Shown: positions 36,209 through 45,938, counted from the stretch's first letter. The stretch: 64,000 nt of DNA from Nonlabens arenilitoris (GCF_002954765.1 NZ_MTPW01000001.1:1191501-1255500); one strand, 5' to 3'. Translations and numbers: made by a program. Notes: a model not told the origin generated them from the sequence alone.

Positions 36209-38557
36209 CTAATTTTTGATAATTAGTTTTTCTATGCGATATATTAATTTAAAATCAGAGAGACCTTGCTCTGGCATAAAAGCTTCAGCTATTTTTAGTT
36301 TCTCAGCTTCAAGAACTAATTTTTGAGCACTTTTACCTACTTCAGTATTAGGGAAATTGAGAGCGACAAAATCGATTCCTCTTTTATACTCTTTGAAACC
36401 ATATAATCTTCCTGCCGCAAATGCTTTCAATAACTCTAATCTAGGTACAATAGGATCTCCATTAAAAAGGGTTACGTATCGCTCCACATTTGTGACTACA
36501 ATTTCATAATTTCCTTTTTCATATTCTTTATAGAGTCTTTTATAAACTGCACTAGGACTAGCGTTATCTTCTATTTTTGCATCTGGATTCAACAAAATTT
36601 GTGCATATCTAGTATCTGGGAATTCATTAATGATACGGCTTTTGTATATATCCGCTTTCGCGAAAGCGCCACTCTCATTATATATAAGGTATAAATTATA
36701 CAGACCTGGCAGTAACAGCTTCTCGGCTGGATTAAAAGTGATTAAGTTTTCTAGACGACTTATTGCTAAATCATTTCGTTTGAATTTCTCTTTATAGATT
36801 ACACCTAACTGGTAATATGCAAAGTTGCGCGCTTTGGCTATGCTATCTAACACACTCATGCCTTGCGGTAATTGATCGATATAAAACTCTGGTGTAAACT
36901 CAGGTCTTATTTCTTCTTCTACAAGTACTTCATCTTCTTCAATAACAATCTCGCCACCGCCATCATCTTTTTTATTCTTACGTCTCCAGTTATTTTCTAA
37001 TTTACGTTTTCCCCATTTTCTACGGAAATCTTGCTTACCACGTGCAACCGTTTGTGGATTGTAAAAGTAAAATGTAGGAGTACCTGAAAGTGTAGGTGTC
37101 GAAGGTGCACCGCCTATAGGGCCGAATGCTGGTCCTGCGTTACCTCGCTTAGTCGTCTTATTATTTTGTATGGTTTGAAAAGCATTTTGATTTTGAGCTT
37201 CTTTTAATGCTTCAACTTCAGCTAGTTTTGCTAGTCGTTCTTCCTCTGCTTTTAATTTTGCAATGTACTCGTTATAATAAGCAATTTGCTGATCAGCAGA
37301 CATGTCTAACACGTTAAAAATACTGTCTGCACTACGACGTCTTTCTTCATACAGGATAACGTCTTCAAGATTCTCTCTTTTCTTTTTTACTAATCGATGT
37401 TCTGGACTACGCTCTACATAATTAATCATAGCGCTGTCATAGTACTTACCTGCTGCGGCGTACTGGTTTTGATCAAAACTTATTTTACCTAGTGCATTGT
37501 AATTATTACCACGCAAGTACCTATCTGTCCCACCTTTTGCTCTTAAAGAAAGATTGTAATAGGTAATTGCATCCTTAAGAGAGTCTCTATCTTCAAAGTA
37601 TATCGCTTTACGAGAGTAAATATGATCTAGCCATGGGCGGTTTTCACGGTTTTCTTCTAAATCGTTGAGTGTTTCTAAAAGTTCTGTTTCATCATCTGTA
37701 TTAAGATCAAACTGCTTTATCTTTTCAATAAATGAGTGAATGTAATAACGGCGTGGCACCTTGCGATGCATTTCAATTATTTGATCAAATTTCACAAAAG
37801 CACTGTCTCGCTGTCCTGCTTTTGCAAAAAGCTGTCCTGCTATAAATTTATAGCGAGCGATGGTTTCTTTATTTTTAGTAAGATTTGCTGCACGATTCAT
37901 ATAAATCAATGCGCTATCTATTTGCTCTAAGTTTAAAAAGGCTTGAGAAAGTGTCGCATTTGCATTTGCTAGATCTTCATTTTCTATAATCTCACTTTCT
38001 TCTTTAAGAAGTTTAGTAAGATTTATTATTGCGGTCTCGTTATTATCTAAGCGCATATTAGTGCGCTCTCGCCATATTTTTGCCTGATTAAGTTGATCAC
38101 TATCTGGCATGAATTGTAAGATGTAATTAAACGCCTCGAGCGCTGGCACAAATCGCTGATCATAGTATCGCGCTTTACCTAACAACAAATAAGCATCATC
38201 AACCTGTGGATTGAATTCTTCTTCATTAACAAAAATGGAATGTTTTTGTACCGCTTTTACAGCCTTTTCTTCGGCTCTTTCAAAGTTAGGATTTGTCGGT
38301 TTCTGCCCTGGTAAGAACACCTCTTGTTTAACCTGCATGCGTTCTACAGGTAGAACGTCCCAGTAATTCTCGTTATAGGTCGCTTCTAGTTCATCTAGTC
38401 CAGCTTGCAAGGCGAGATCACCATTGTAAAGCACATTATACTCAGTTCCCACTGCATGTAAGTTGCGGCTTATAAATGAGTTTTTTTTACGACTACAACT
38501 AGTAACTGCTACTAATAGAAGTAAAAACGTTAAAATGTTAATAAGTGTGGTTCTCAA
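36209..38557 (-). CDS. sprE: SprE/PorW-like gliding and type IX secretion lipoprotein
   Basis: 782 residues with lipobox VAVTSC (Cys21) and the family-typical following segment SFISRNLHAVGTEYNVLYNG. Many TPR-like repeats cover residues 70-420 and 560-770; a low-complexity acidic/basic linker (KKDDGGGEIVIEEDEVLVEEE) separates them. SprE/PorW is needed for type IX secretion and gliding in flavobacteria, and a T9SS cargo gene lies at the right end of this window. The palindrome at 36653 encodes Ala-Phe-Ala-Lys-Ala in a TPR loop. Length and start are consistent. Confidence 0.8.
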   Translation of the reverse strand: MRTTLINILTFLLLLVAVTSCSRKKNSFISRNLHAVGTEYNVLYNGDLALQAGLDELEATYNENYWDVLPVERMQVKQEVFLPGQKPTNPNFERAEEKAVKAVQKHSIFVNEEEFNPQVDDAYLLLGKARYYDQRFVPALEAFNYILQFMPDSDQLNQAKIWRERTNMRLDNNETAIINLTKLLKEESEIIENEDLANANATLSQAFLNLEQIDSALIYMNRAANLTKNKETIARYKFIAGQLFAKAGQRDSAFVKFDQIIEMHRKVPRRYYIHSFIEKIKQFDLNTDDETELLETLNDLEENRENRPWLDHIYSRKAIYFEDRDSLKDAITYYNLSLRAKGGTDRYLRGNNYNALGKISFDQNQYAAAGKYYDSAMINYVERSPEHRLVKKKRENLEDVILYEERRRSADSIFNVLDMSADQQIAYYNEYIAKLKAEEERLAKLAEVEALKEAQNQNAFQTIQNNKTTKRGNAGPAFGPIGGAPSTPTLSGTPTFYFYNPQTVARGKQDFRRKWGKRKLENNWRRKNKKDDGGGEIVIEEDEVLVEEEIRPEFTPEFYIDQLPQGMSVLDSIAKARNFAYYQLGVIYKEKFKRNDLAISRLENLITFNPAEKLLLPGLYNLYLIYNESGAFAKADIYKSRIINEFPDTRYAQILLNPDAKIEDNASPSAVYKRLYKEYEKGNYEIVVTNVERYVTLFNGDPIVPRLELLKAFAAGRLYGFKEYKRGIDFVALNFPNTEVGKSAQKLVLEAEKLKIAEAFMPEQGLSDFKLIYRIEKLIIKN
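36653..36668. repeat. Iterated palindrome, copy 9
   Basis: CGCTTTCGCGAAAGCG within the 3' half of sprE, read as Ala-Phe-Ala-Lys-Ala. Confidence 0.9.
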
Positions 38558-38694
38558 AAGCTCCTTTTTTATCTAGCTATCATAACTGCTTAAACAGCAT
38601 AGATATTGTGAAAGGTCGTAAAAATAAGGATTTTTTATCCCTAAACTAAGAAAATGATTAAATGGCAGTTATCAACCAATGTATAAGAGTATAA

Positions 38695-38931
38695 TTAATC
38701 TTTAAACCAGTAGATTTTTTTTGAGAATAGACTCTTTAATCCATACTGTCTTCCTGACTGTGTTTCTACAACATGTGGTTTAGGAGATAGAATAATTGAA
38801 GCTACTATAGGTGTTAATTTGCGCATGGTGCTATCTGGCTCAAACATATACCCAGATAAAACCCATAACCCTAGAAATAATGCTAAAAACACAACACCAT
38901 AGACTAGATACATTTTCATTTTGGCACTCAT
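38695..38931 (-). CDS. Small membrane protein, paralogue of the next gene
   Basis: 78 residues, two hydrophobic segments (about 8-30 and 38-50), C-terminus PKPHVVETQSGRQYGLKSLFS. The same C-terminal pattern (PKPHV-E--QSG-QYGL---FS-KI) occurs in the neighbouring 38957 gene, so this is a tandem duplication. Function unknown. Confidence 0.6.
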   Translation of the reverse strand: MSAKMKMYLVYGVVFLALFLGLWVLSGYMFEPDSTMRKLTPIVASIILSPKPHVVETQSGRQYGLKSLFSKKIYWFKD

Positions 38932-38947
38932 GACTTCAATTTTAATG

Positions 38948-38955
38948 CAAAGATA
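38948..38955 (-). promoter_or_regulatory. Possible -7 element (TATCTTTG) for the 38695 gene
   Basis: The minus strand reads TATCTTTG in the short gap between the two small paralogues, 16 nt before the start at 38931. This suggests separate transcription of the second copy. Confidence 0.4.
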
Positions 38956-38956
38956 A

Positions 38957-39187
38957 CTACAACTTGATAATCTTATTTGAAAACACGATTCTTAAACCAT
39001 ATTGCTTACCAGATTGATGTTCTTCTACATGAGGCTTTGGTGCAAGTAACCAACCACATGCTACAGGTATTACTGTAGTCCAGAAAGTTGGATCCACTAC
39101 ATACTGTGATATGATGTATCGTGCTATAAAGAAAATAGCTATAAAAATTACTACATGAATCACGTACATTTTTATCATTGCATTCAT
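38957..39187 (-). CDS. Small membrane protein, tandem paralogue
   Basis: 76 residues with two hydrophobic segments and C-terminus PKPHVEEHQSGKQYGLRIVFS. It starts 2 nt after the ABC ATPase stop, so it may belong to the ABC transporter transcript. Function unknown. Confidence 0.6.
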   Translation of the reverse strand: MNAMIKMYVIHVVIFIAIFFIARYIISQYVVDPTFWTTVIPVACGWLLAPKPHVEEHQSGKQYGLRIVFSNKIIKL

Positions 39188-39189
39188 AA

Positions 39190-39933
39190 TTATTCTTCTT
39201 CAGTTAACACAGTAGCAACTGGCGCATGAATTTCTGATATACCAATAAAATAGTCTTCCAGTTCTTTAAAAGTAGCACTGCTTTTCTCAATATCTTTTAC
39301 GACTCTTCCTTTCTCTAGTAACACCACTCTTTGTGCGACCTCTGTGACATGTATTAAATCATGACTAGACACTAAAACCGTTACTTCTGGATCATTTGCA
39401 AGATCTTTAATAATCTTCTTTAACCTGATTTGTGTAGATGGATCTAGATTTGCAAATGGCTCATCTAATATTACGACCTGTGGTTTTCCTATTAAAGCTG
39501 CGACGATACCTACTTTTTTCTGGTTACCTTTTGATAGGTCACGCAAATATTTTTTTTGACCTACCGCTTCACCGTTAAAGAAATCACTGTAGCTAGCGAT
39601 GAGCGCATCGATATCTGCTTTGTTCTGTCCACGCAACTCACCGATGAAATAAAAATACTCTTCTGGAGTAAGGTAACCTATCAAAAAGCTCTCATCTATA
39701 AAAGCACTAGTAAATGGTTTCCAGTCCTCACTTTGATCAATTCTCACATCATTAGAAACAATATGACCACTAGATGGTTGAATTAAATCCAGTAATAATG
39801 AAAACAAGGTGGTTTTACCAGCACCGTTATTTCCAACTAGACCTATAGCCTGTCCCTTAGGAATTTCAAGGCTTTCAATGTCTAGAACTTTAGTACCGTT
39901 ATATTGTTTTGAAAGGTTATTTATAGTAATCAT
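39190..39933 (-). CDS. ABC transporter ATP-binding protein
   Basis: 247 residues from ATG 39933 (MITINNLSKQYNG); an upstream in-frame ATG at 39963 would add ten residues and is less family-like. Walker A GNNGAGKTT, signature region LRDLSKGNQKKVGI, Walker B VVILDEPFANLD, H-loop SSHDL. It pairs with the DUF5687-like permease upstream, 74 bp away with a palindrome copy between. Probably an ABC-2-type exporter; substrate unknown. Confidence 0.93.
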   Translation of the reverse strand: MITINNLSKQYNGTKVLDIESLEIPKGQAIGLVGNNGAGKTTLFSLLLDLIQPSSGHIVSNDVRIDQSEDWKPFTSAFIDESFLIGYLTPEEYFYFIGELRGQNKADIDALIASYSDFFNGEAVGQKKYLRDLSKGNQKKVGIVAALIGKPQVVILDEPFANLDPSTQIRLKKIIKDLANDPEVTVLVSSHDLIHVTEVAQRVVLLEKGRVVKDIEKSSATFKELEDYFIGISEIHAPVATVLTEEE

Positions 39934-39965
39934 AATAGTTGTGTTCTTAATGGTTGTAATCATAA

Positions 39966-39981
39966 CGCTTTCGCGAAAGCG
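39966..39981. repeat. Iterated palindrome, copy 10 (intergenic)
   Basis: CGCTTTCGCGAAAGCG between the permease and ATPase genes of the ABC pair. Confidence 0.9.
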
Positions 39982-40007
39982 TATTGTATATAATTAATAC
40001 TCTACTC

Positions 40008-41492
40008 TTAGTTTTTCTGAGAATAAGCGGCTATCGTGTCGTACTTCTCGTTTTTATAAATATCTTCAATCATATCAAAAATCTTATTTCTGAAAAGCAA
40101 CCCTAAAACTCCAGTCGCAGCAATCGCTATAAATCCAGCAGACTCATTTATGGTTAACGCAAATGCGTAGTAAATCACCACTGGTAGTACTAGCTTGGGA
40201 ATTATTAATAAGATTGTCTTTGCGTTAAACGCCTTAGAATCACCAAAAGCTTTTTTAGTTGTCATTAGATCTATAGGAGTTTTCACAAATGCGCCACCCC
40301 ATAAAACTACTGAACTATTAAAGCCAATGTTATAAACAGCACCTGCGAGCATCCCAAACCACCAGTCTAGACCAAAGTATAAGTAGAACGTACACAACAA
40401 CGTGCTTACCGCAGTCGCTGCGACCATAAGCCACCATTTACTAAGCAAAAACTCTCTGTAGGGAATATTTTGCGACATCATTAATTTATAATAACTACTA
40501 TCCCAGCTAGGCACTAATCCACCAAAGCTGAATAAAAATCCACCGGTACAAAAAAGTCCTGCAAAAACCTTCATACCATTAATACTAGAATATAAATCAT
40601 TCATAAAAAACAATCCATAAAGGACAAAGAAGAAGCCCATGATAAAGGTCATTTTTGCACGCTTGTTTCTTTTTATAAGTTTAATGTCGTTCTTTAGATA
40701 AGTAGATAGTTTACCGAAGCGGTCTAAGAAACTTAAATCCTCTGTGGTAGCTTCTTTTGCTACGGCCTTTAACCCTTCATCTAGGTATAATTGTTTGATA
40801 AAGTAGTGATATGCATAATATGCAGTCGCAATACACAACAATAATGGAATGATAAATGCCCAAGCGTTTTCATAAAAGAACATAAACATAGGACCTGTGT
40901 ATGCCGTGATATCAAAAAGACCGTAATACTGGGACAATCCTAAACCTGCTATCACCGCTAGTGCTGGATAAAATACTCTATCCATATTATTCATAAACAC
41001 ATTAAGAAAATTAACGGCTAGCGTAATAAATAACATCGCTAGATGCCAGCCTATAACACCTGTAACACTATAACCTTGTGCAATTAAAACAATACTAAAA
41101 GGAATAAAAAAGAACGCTGGTAGAAGATTGAAAAAAGAAACAATCGTTTTACCTAGTGCATAATTAACAATCTTACCTTTTTTAAAAGGCAAGTATAGCA
41201 TAGGCTTAATATTTGCCACTGGCATTTTCTGAAGTACATATCGATAACCTATGTCTGCAAAAAACCAGTAAATTAAAAAGCCATTCACGACTTGAAAAGG
41301 ATTATCTGCAATAATTTTACCTTTTTCAATAGATTTTTGGATGAGAAAATAGCTGCCTACTCCTAGTCCTACAAAAGCAGAAATCATATATAAAGCACCA
41401 AAAGCCATTAAAATCTTGATGGCAAGATTCTGTTTAAATGCGGCACTTCTAAAGAAGCTTTTCCATTCTAGGTTGATAAAATGTTTGGTCAT
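40008..41492 (-). CDS. ABC transporter permease (DUF5687-like)
   Basis: Polytopic membrane protein of 494 residues from ATG 41492 (MTKHFINLEWKSFFRS); the frame is open to 41546 but the extra 18 residues look non-native. About 12 hydrophobic segments. The body resembles the DUF5687 permeases of Bacteroidota that partner ABC ATPases. Substrate unknown. It is divergent from the PaaE-like gene. Confidence 0.8.
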   Translation of the reverse strand: MTKHFINLEWKSFFRSAAFKQNLAIKILMAFGALYMISAFVGLGVGSYFLIQKSIEKGKIIADNPFQVVNGFLIYWFFADIGYRYVLQKMPVANIKPMLYLPFKKGKIVNYALGKTIVSFFNLLPAFFFIPFSIVLIAQGYSVTGVIGWHLAMLFITLAVNFLNVFMNNMDRVFYPALAVIAGLGLSQYYGLFDITAYTGPMFMFFYENAWAFIIPLLLCIATAYYAYHYFIKQLYLDEGLKAVAKEATTEDLSFLDRFGKLSTYLKNDIKLIKRNKRAKMTFIMGFFFVLYGLFFMNDLYSSINGMKVFAGLFCTGGFLFSFGGLVPSWDSSYYKLMMSQNIPYREFLLSKWWLMVAATAVSTLLCTFYLYFGLDWWFGMLAGAVYNIGFNSSVVLWGGAFVKTPIDLMTTKKAFGDSKAFNAKTILLIIPKLVLPVVIYYAFALTINESAGFIAIAATGVLGLLFRNKIFDMIEDIYKNEKYDTIAAYSQKN

Positions 41493-41557
41493 GGTCAGTG
41501 AATTTGAAGTATTAGTTACAAAAGTTGTAAAAATGTTACAGGTCAATTTTCCTTTCT

Positions 41558-41565
41558 TATTTTTG
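41558..41565 (+). promoter_or_regulatory. -7 element (TATTTTTG) for the PaaE-like gene
   Basis: TATTTTTG fits TAnnTTTG, 20 nt before the ATG at 41586. No -33 element at standard spacing. Confidence 0.45.
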
Positions 41566-41585
41566 CAGCCGCTAAAAGTACCCTA

Positions 41586-42629
41586 ATGGATTTTCATAAA
41601 CTCACTATACAACAAGTAACTAAGGTCACACCACAGGCTGTAGAAATTAGATTTGATATACCACAAGAACTGGTTTCAGATTTTAATTATCAATCTGGTC
41701 AGTATTTAACCTTAAAAGCAACTATAGATGGTAATGAAGTACGACGTGCTTATTCACTTTCTAGTGCACCACATGAGAATCACTGGAGTGTCGTTGTTAA
41801 AGCAGTAGAAAATGGTGTGTTCTCTAACTATGCCATGACGTTGCGTGCAGGAGATCAACTAGATGTTGCCGCTCCAGAAGGGCTTTTTGTTCATGAAAAG
41901 TCTACTATTGCTCAAACTTATTTAGGTGTCGCTGCTGGTAGTGGTATCACACCTATTATCTCTATTATAAAAACGGTACTGGAAACAGAACCGGATAGTA
42001 AGTTTGCTCTTATTTATGGGAATCAAAGTATTTCTCAAACTATTTATTTTGAACAAATTAATGATCTTCAAGATCAATATGGTGACCGTTTTATAGTACG
42101 TTATAGTTTCTCTAGAGAAGAACGTGATGGCGAACTTTTTGGTCGCGTCACAAAAGGAAATTTGAACTTTTTCTTGAAGCAGGATTGTACAGATTATGCT
42201 TTTGCAAAAGCTTATTTATGTGGCCCAGAAGACATGATCACCATGACGACTGAAAATCTTGTAGAAAAAGAGATTATAGTTAAAGAAAACATACACTTTG
42301 AGCTTTTTTCTACTAAAGAGAATAAAATAGAAATCACAGAAGATTCACATCTAACTGAGGTTATCGTAATCCTAGATGATGAAGAGCACACGTTCACAAT
42401 GAAGCGTAGTGATAACATGCTAGATATCATGCTTAAAAATGATATCGATGCTCCATACAGCTGTCAGGGCGGAATTTGTAGTTCTTGTATTTGTCAAATA
42501 GAAGAAGGCAGCGCTCAAATGGCCAAAAATGCCATCCTTACAGACAGTGAGATTGCAGAAGGACTTTCTCTAGCATGTCAAGCTTATCCGACCAGTGCTA
42601 AGGTGAAAGTTAATTTTGATGAGGTGTAG
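41586..42629 (+). CDS. PaaE-like ferredoxin-NAD(P)H reductase (FAD and 2Fe-2S)
   Basis: 347 residues in three parts: FAD-binding barrel (RRAYSLSSAP), NAD(P)H-binding domain (GVAAGSGITPIIS, LCGPEDMI) and a C-terminal plant-type 2Fe-2S ferredoxin (CQGGICSSCICQ plus a later Cys in SLACQAYP). The order matches PaaE of phenylacetyl-CoA epoxidase and related reductases. No other paa gene is nearby, so it may serve a different oxygenase or desaturase. A terminator follows. Confidence 0.88.
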   Translation: MDFHKLTIQQVTKVTPQAVEIRFDIPQELVSDFNYQSGQYLTLKATIDGNEVRRAYSLSSAPHENHWSVVVKAVENGVFSNYAMTLRAGDQLDVAAPEGLFVHEKSTIAQTYLGVAAGSGITPIISIIKTVLETEPDSKFALIYGNQSISQTIYFEQINDLQDQYGDRFIVRYSFSREERDGELFGRVTKGNLNFFLKQDCTDYAFAKAYLCGPEDMITMTTENLVEKEIIVKENIHFELFSTKENKIEITEDSHLTEVIVILDDEEHTFTMKRSDNMLDIMLKNDIDAPYSCQGGICSSCICQIEEGSAQMAKNAILTDSEIAEGLSLACQAYPTSAKVKVNFDEV

Positions 42630-42645
42630 ATTTAAAATAGCATAT

Positions 42646-42679
42646 AAAAAAGGGCAAACTCACGTTTGCCCTTTTTTTT
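42646..42679. terminator. Bidirectional rho-independent terminator
   Basis: Perfect 14-bp arms AAAAAAGGGCAAAC / GTTTGCCCTTTTTT with loop TCAC, between convergent paaE-like and scoB genes. Confidence 0.9.
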
Positions 42680-42697
42680 ATTGTATGAAATAATCAA

Positions 42698-43351
42698 TTA
42701 TATCACCATCTCAGGAATATCGCCATTAACGATTAAGTTTCCTTCAGTAGCAGTTTTTATATCTTCAACACTTACACCAGGTGCTCGTTCTAGGAGCACA
42801 AATCCTTTATCTGTGACATCAAGTACAGCCATGTTAGTGACTACTTTAGTAATACAATTAACTCCTGTAAGTGGTAGCGAACATCTTTTCAACAATTTTG
42901 AAGCTCCAGCACGATTGGTATGCATCATCGCAACGATGATATTCTCGGCACTTGCAACGAGATCCATAGCGCCGCCCATACCTTTTACCATTTTACCTGG
43001 TATTTTCCAGTTGGCTATATCACCATTTTCAGCAACTTCCATGGCACCTAATATAGTTAGATCTACATGCTGACCACGGATCATCCCAAAACTCATAGAA
43101 CTATCAAAAAAGCTCGCTCCTGGTAATGTGGTGATGGTTTGTTTACCTGCATTAATAACATCGGCATCTTCTTCTCCATCAAAAGGGAAAGGTCCCATTC
43201 CTAATACTCCATTCTCTGATTGAAATTCTACGTCTATTCCCTGCGGCACATAGTTTGCGACTAGAGTAGGGATTCCTATTCCTAGGTTTACGTAATATCC
43301 GTCTTTTACTTCTTTTGCGATTCTTTGTGCAATTTGTTCTTTAGTCAACAT
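42698..43351 (-). CDS. scoB: 3-oxoacid CoA-transferase, subunit B
   Basis: 217 residues. Catalytic glutamate in QSENGVLGMGPFP; YVNLGIGIPTLVANYVP and MVKGMGGAMDLV are family-typical. With subunit A it moves CoA between succinyl-CoA and acetoacetate. It follows scoA by 3 nt. Confidence 0.95.
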   Translation of the reverse strand: MLTKEQIAQRIAKEVKDGYYVNLGIGIPTLVANYVPQGIDVEFQSENGVLGMGPFPFDGEEDADVINAGKQTITTLPGASFFDSSMSFGMIRGQHVDLTILGAMEVAENGDIANWKIPGKMVKGMGGAMDLVASAENIIVAMMHTNRAGASKLLKRCSLPLTGVNCITKVVTNMAVLDVTDKGFVLLERAPGVSVEDIKTATEGNLIVNGDIPEMVI

Positions 43352-43354
43352 GTC

Positions 43355-44056
43355 TTAAGCTTTTTGTCTAACAGTTCTCTGTTCAATTCTCTTCTCATAC
43401 TTTTCGCCTTGGAAAATACGTTTAACAAAGATTCCTGGAATGTGGATTTGGTTAGGATCTAGAGTTCCTGCAGGAACTAGTTCTTCAACCTCAGCAACTG
43501 TGATTGTTGCCGCGCCTGCCATTACCGGATTAAAATTGCGAGCGGTTCCTTTAAAAATAAGGTTACCAGCCTCATCACCTTTCCATGCTTTTACAAAAGC
43601 GAAATCTGCTTGAAATGCATGTTCTAGAATATGCGGTTTACCGTTAAAATCTCTTACTTCTTTTCCTTCGGCTACTTCAGTACCGTAACCAGCTGGTGTA
43701 AAGAACGCAGGGATTCCAGCTTGTGCTGCTCTACAGCGCTCTGCCAGTGTTCCTTGTGGTATCAGATCTACTTCAAGTTCACCGCTCAACATTTGTCTTT
43801 CAAACTCGTCGTTCTCTCCTACATAAGAGGATATCATTTTTTTGATTTGTTTCCCTTGTAATAGTAAACCTAATCCAAAATCATCTACTCCAGCATTATT
43901 AGAAATACACGTTAAATCAGTAATACCTGTTTTTACCAGTTGGGCAATACTGTTTTCTGGGATTCCTGATAGGCCAAAACCGCCTACCATAAAGGTCATA
44001 CCACTCTTAACGCCTTCCAGTGCTTCTTCTACACTACTTACCGTTCTATTAATCAT
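43355..44056 (-). CDS. scoA: 3-oxoacid CoA-transferase, subunit A
   Basis: 233 residues from ATG 44056 ([16 protein letters not shown]); the frame extends to 44104, overlapping the divergent region, but the extra 16 residues are not family-like. The coenzyme A loop [13 protein letters not shown] and [23 protein letters not shown] are diagnostic. Cytoplasmic, used in ketone-body or branched-chain degradation. Confidence 0.95.
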   Translation of the reverse strand: MINRTVSSVEEALEGVKSGMTFMVGGFGLSGIPENSIAQLVKTGITDLTCISNNAGVDDFGLGLLLQGKQIKKMISSYVGENDEFERQMLSGELEVDLIPQGTLAERCRAAQAGIPAFFTPAGYGTEVAEGKEVRDFNGKPHILEHAFQADFAFVKAWKGDEAGNLIFKGTARNFNPVMAGAATITVAEVEELVPAGTLDPNQIHIPGIFVKRIFQGEKYEKRIEQRTVRQKA

Positions 44057-44178
44057 GTAACTTTTATTTGCCTTAAAAATACAGTAATAATTCATTGTTA
44101 TCAATAGTAATTCCTACTCAAAATAAGCTGTCGTGTTTTCTGATCATTTCCATAAATTGCAGTAAAATTCTGTGCAGT

Positions 44179-44820
44179 ATGAGCATTAAAAGACATCTTA
44201 TTGATCCATCGGTAGGTAGCAAAGGCTATTTCCCTATTAATTTATCTGTTGTGAATTCATTTTGGGATAAAAATGATGTAAGTGATATCTCAGTGTTTGA
44301 AAAATATCTAGCAGAAAAACGAGATGAACATCAATCTTATGTTGCTCATGGTGGTTATCTAGAACAACGCGCCTTATATCGCAAAAACGCACGTTTTCAA
44401 ACAGGCATCACTCGAGATGTACATATGGGAATAGATTTATGGGCTCCAGCTGGCACTAGTGTTCATGCCGTAATGGATGGTGTTATTCACTCTTTTGCAC
44501 ATAATGATGATGCTGGCAATTACGGTCCTACCATAATTTTAGAACATGACTGGAATGGCCAGAAAATCTACAGTCTATATGGACACTTATCCCTTAGTGA
44601 TATGGCAGGTTGGGAAGTTGGATTCCGCTTTCGCGAAAGCGAGAAAATAGCAACTCTGGGAACTCCACATGAAAATGGTGGTTACTCGCCACATCTACAC
44701 TTTCAGGTAATGACAGATATGAGAGATTATCGTGGCGATTTCCCTGGTGTTGCTGCACAAGAAGAGTTAGCGAGTTATGAAAATATGATTCTAGATCCTA
44801 ATCCGTTTATTTTTAACTAA
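44179..44820 (+). CDS. M23-family peptidase
   Basis: 213 residues from ATG 44179 (MSIKRHLIDPSVGSKGY); the open frame reaches 44095 without a plausible signal. The catalytic set is complete: DVHMGIDLWAP (His, Asp), YGHLSLSD and HLHFQV. No signal peptide is visible, which is odd for a wall hydrolase; a cytosolic substrate or an unrecognised export route is possible. The palindrome at 44626 is read Arg-Phe-Arg-Glu-Ser. It lies 20 bp before dprA. Confidence 0.8.
   Translation: MSIKRHLIDPSVGSKGYFPINLSVVNSFWDKNDVSDISVFEKYLAEKRDEHQSYVAHGGYLEQRALYRKNARFQTGITRDVHMGIDLWAPAGTSVHAVMDGVIHSFAHNDDAGNYGPTIILEHDWNGQKIYSLYGHLSLSDMAGWEVGFRFRESEKIATLGTPHENGGYSPHLHFQVMTDMRDYRGDFPGVAAQEELASYENMILDPNPFIFN
44626..44641. 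repeat. Iterated palindrome, copy 11
   Basis: CGCTTTCGCGAAAGCG in the M23 gene, read as Arg-Phe-Arg-Glu-Ser. It is the last copy before the 11.9-kb gap over the accessory island. Confidence 0.9.
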
Positions 44821-44840
44821 CGGTTTTATATATTTATAGA

Positions 44841-45935
44841 ATGGATCACCAAGAATTACGTTCTATTCTCGCGCTTAAAAAAGCACCTCTTATAGGTGAT
44901 ATCATGGCCAAAAAGTTGATCAGAACCTTTGGTAGTGCGACGGCGGTTTTTGAACAATCGATACGAGAAATAGCCGCAATTGAAGGAATAGGCGATAAGA
45001 AAGCACAGTTTATAAAGGCTACAGATTTATTTACCAAGGCCGATAAAGAACTGGAATACGTCCATAAAGAAGGAATCACCACCAGAATATACTATGAAGA
45101 CAATTATCCTGAACGCCTACAATACTGCGTGGATGGGCCGATTGTTTATTTTGAAAAAGGAAATATAGACTGGAACAATCCCTATACCTTAAGTATAGTA
45201 GGAACACGTCAGATCACCTCAACTGGTGCGGCTTTTCTTGAGAAATTCATAGAAGAAATTGCTCCGTTAAAACCTCTTATTATTAGTGGTTATGCTTATG
45301 GTGTTGATATTCTTGCACATCAACTGGCTATTAAATATGGTTTACAAACTGTGGCAGTAGTCGCCCATGGACTGAATCAAACTTACCCGAGAAACCACGA
45401 AGCTTATAATGAGCAAATGATAGCAAACGGTGGTTTTGTAACGGACTTTTGGCACACAGCTACCTTTGACAGAAAAAATTTTCTGGGTCGTAATCGCATT
45501 ATCGCTGGATTGAGTGAGGCAACGGTTGTTATAGAAAGTGCTGCAAAAGGTGGCTCACTGGTTACCGCAGATCTCGCTGCTGGTTATAATCGTGAAGTTT
45601 TTGCTGTACCAGGTCGTGTAAATGATAAGTATTCTATAGGTTGTAATGAGCTCATCAAACAGTCCAAAGCTCATTTACTCACCAAAGCGGCTGATATCCC
45701 ATACATTCTAGGCTGGAAAGAGCGTAATACCGGTGTGCAAAAACAGCTTTTTGTAGAACTCAATGAGGACGAAAAATTGATTTACCGCTACTTAAAAAAG
45801 AACGAAAAAGAACTCTTAGATATCATTGCCATAAACATTAATAAGCCAGTTCATCAAGTAGCTTCTTTATTAATGAGTATGGAACTTAAAGGTGTGATAA
45901 AACCACTGCCTGGGAAGATGTTTATGTTGGTGTGA
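44841..45935 (+). CDS. dprA: DNA processing protein DprA
   Basis: Loads RecA on incoming single-stranded DNA during natural transformation. 364 residues: N-terminal HhH-like region (FEQSIREIAAIEGIGDKKAQF), Rossmann core (SIVGTRQIT, SGYAYGVDILAH, GLNQTYPRNH, FLGRNRIIAG, ESAAKGGSLVTADLAAGYNREVFAVPG), and a C-terminal winged helix. Its last ~34 codons occur again, diverged but in frame, at 46591-46691, so the 3' end marks the left edge of an accessory island. Confidence 0.96.
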   Translation: MDHQELRSILALKKAPLIGDIMAKKLIRTFGSATAVFEQSIREIAAIEGIGDKKAQFIKATDLFTKADKELEYVHKEGITTRIYYEDNYPERLQYCVDGPIVYFEKGNIDWNNPYTLSIVGTRQITSTGAAFLEKFIEEIAPLKPLIISGYAYGVDILAHQLAIKYGLQTVAVVAHGLNQTYPRNHEAYNEQMIANGGFVTDFWHTATFDRKNFLGRNRIIAGLSEATVVIESAAKGGSLVTADLAAGYNREVFAVPGRVNDKYSIGCNELIKQSKAHLLTKAADIPYILGWKERNTGVQKQLFVELNEDEKLIYRYLKKNEKELLDIIAININKPVHQVASLLMSMELKGVIKPLPGKMFMLV

Positions 45936-45938
45936 TAT

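Noticed and set aside
41586..42629. Phenylacetate degradation cluster
   Set aside because: Only the PaaE-like reductase is present; no paaABCD or ring-opening genes lie nearby.
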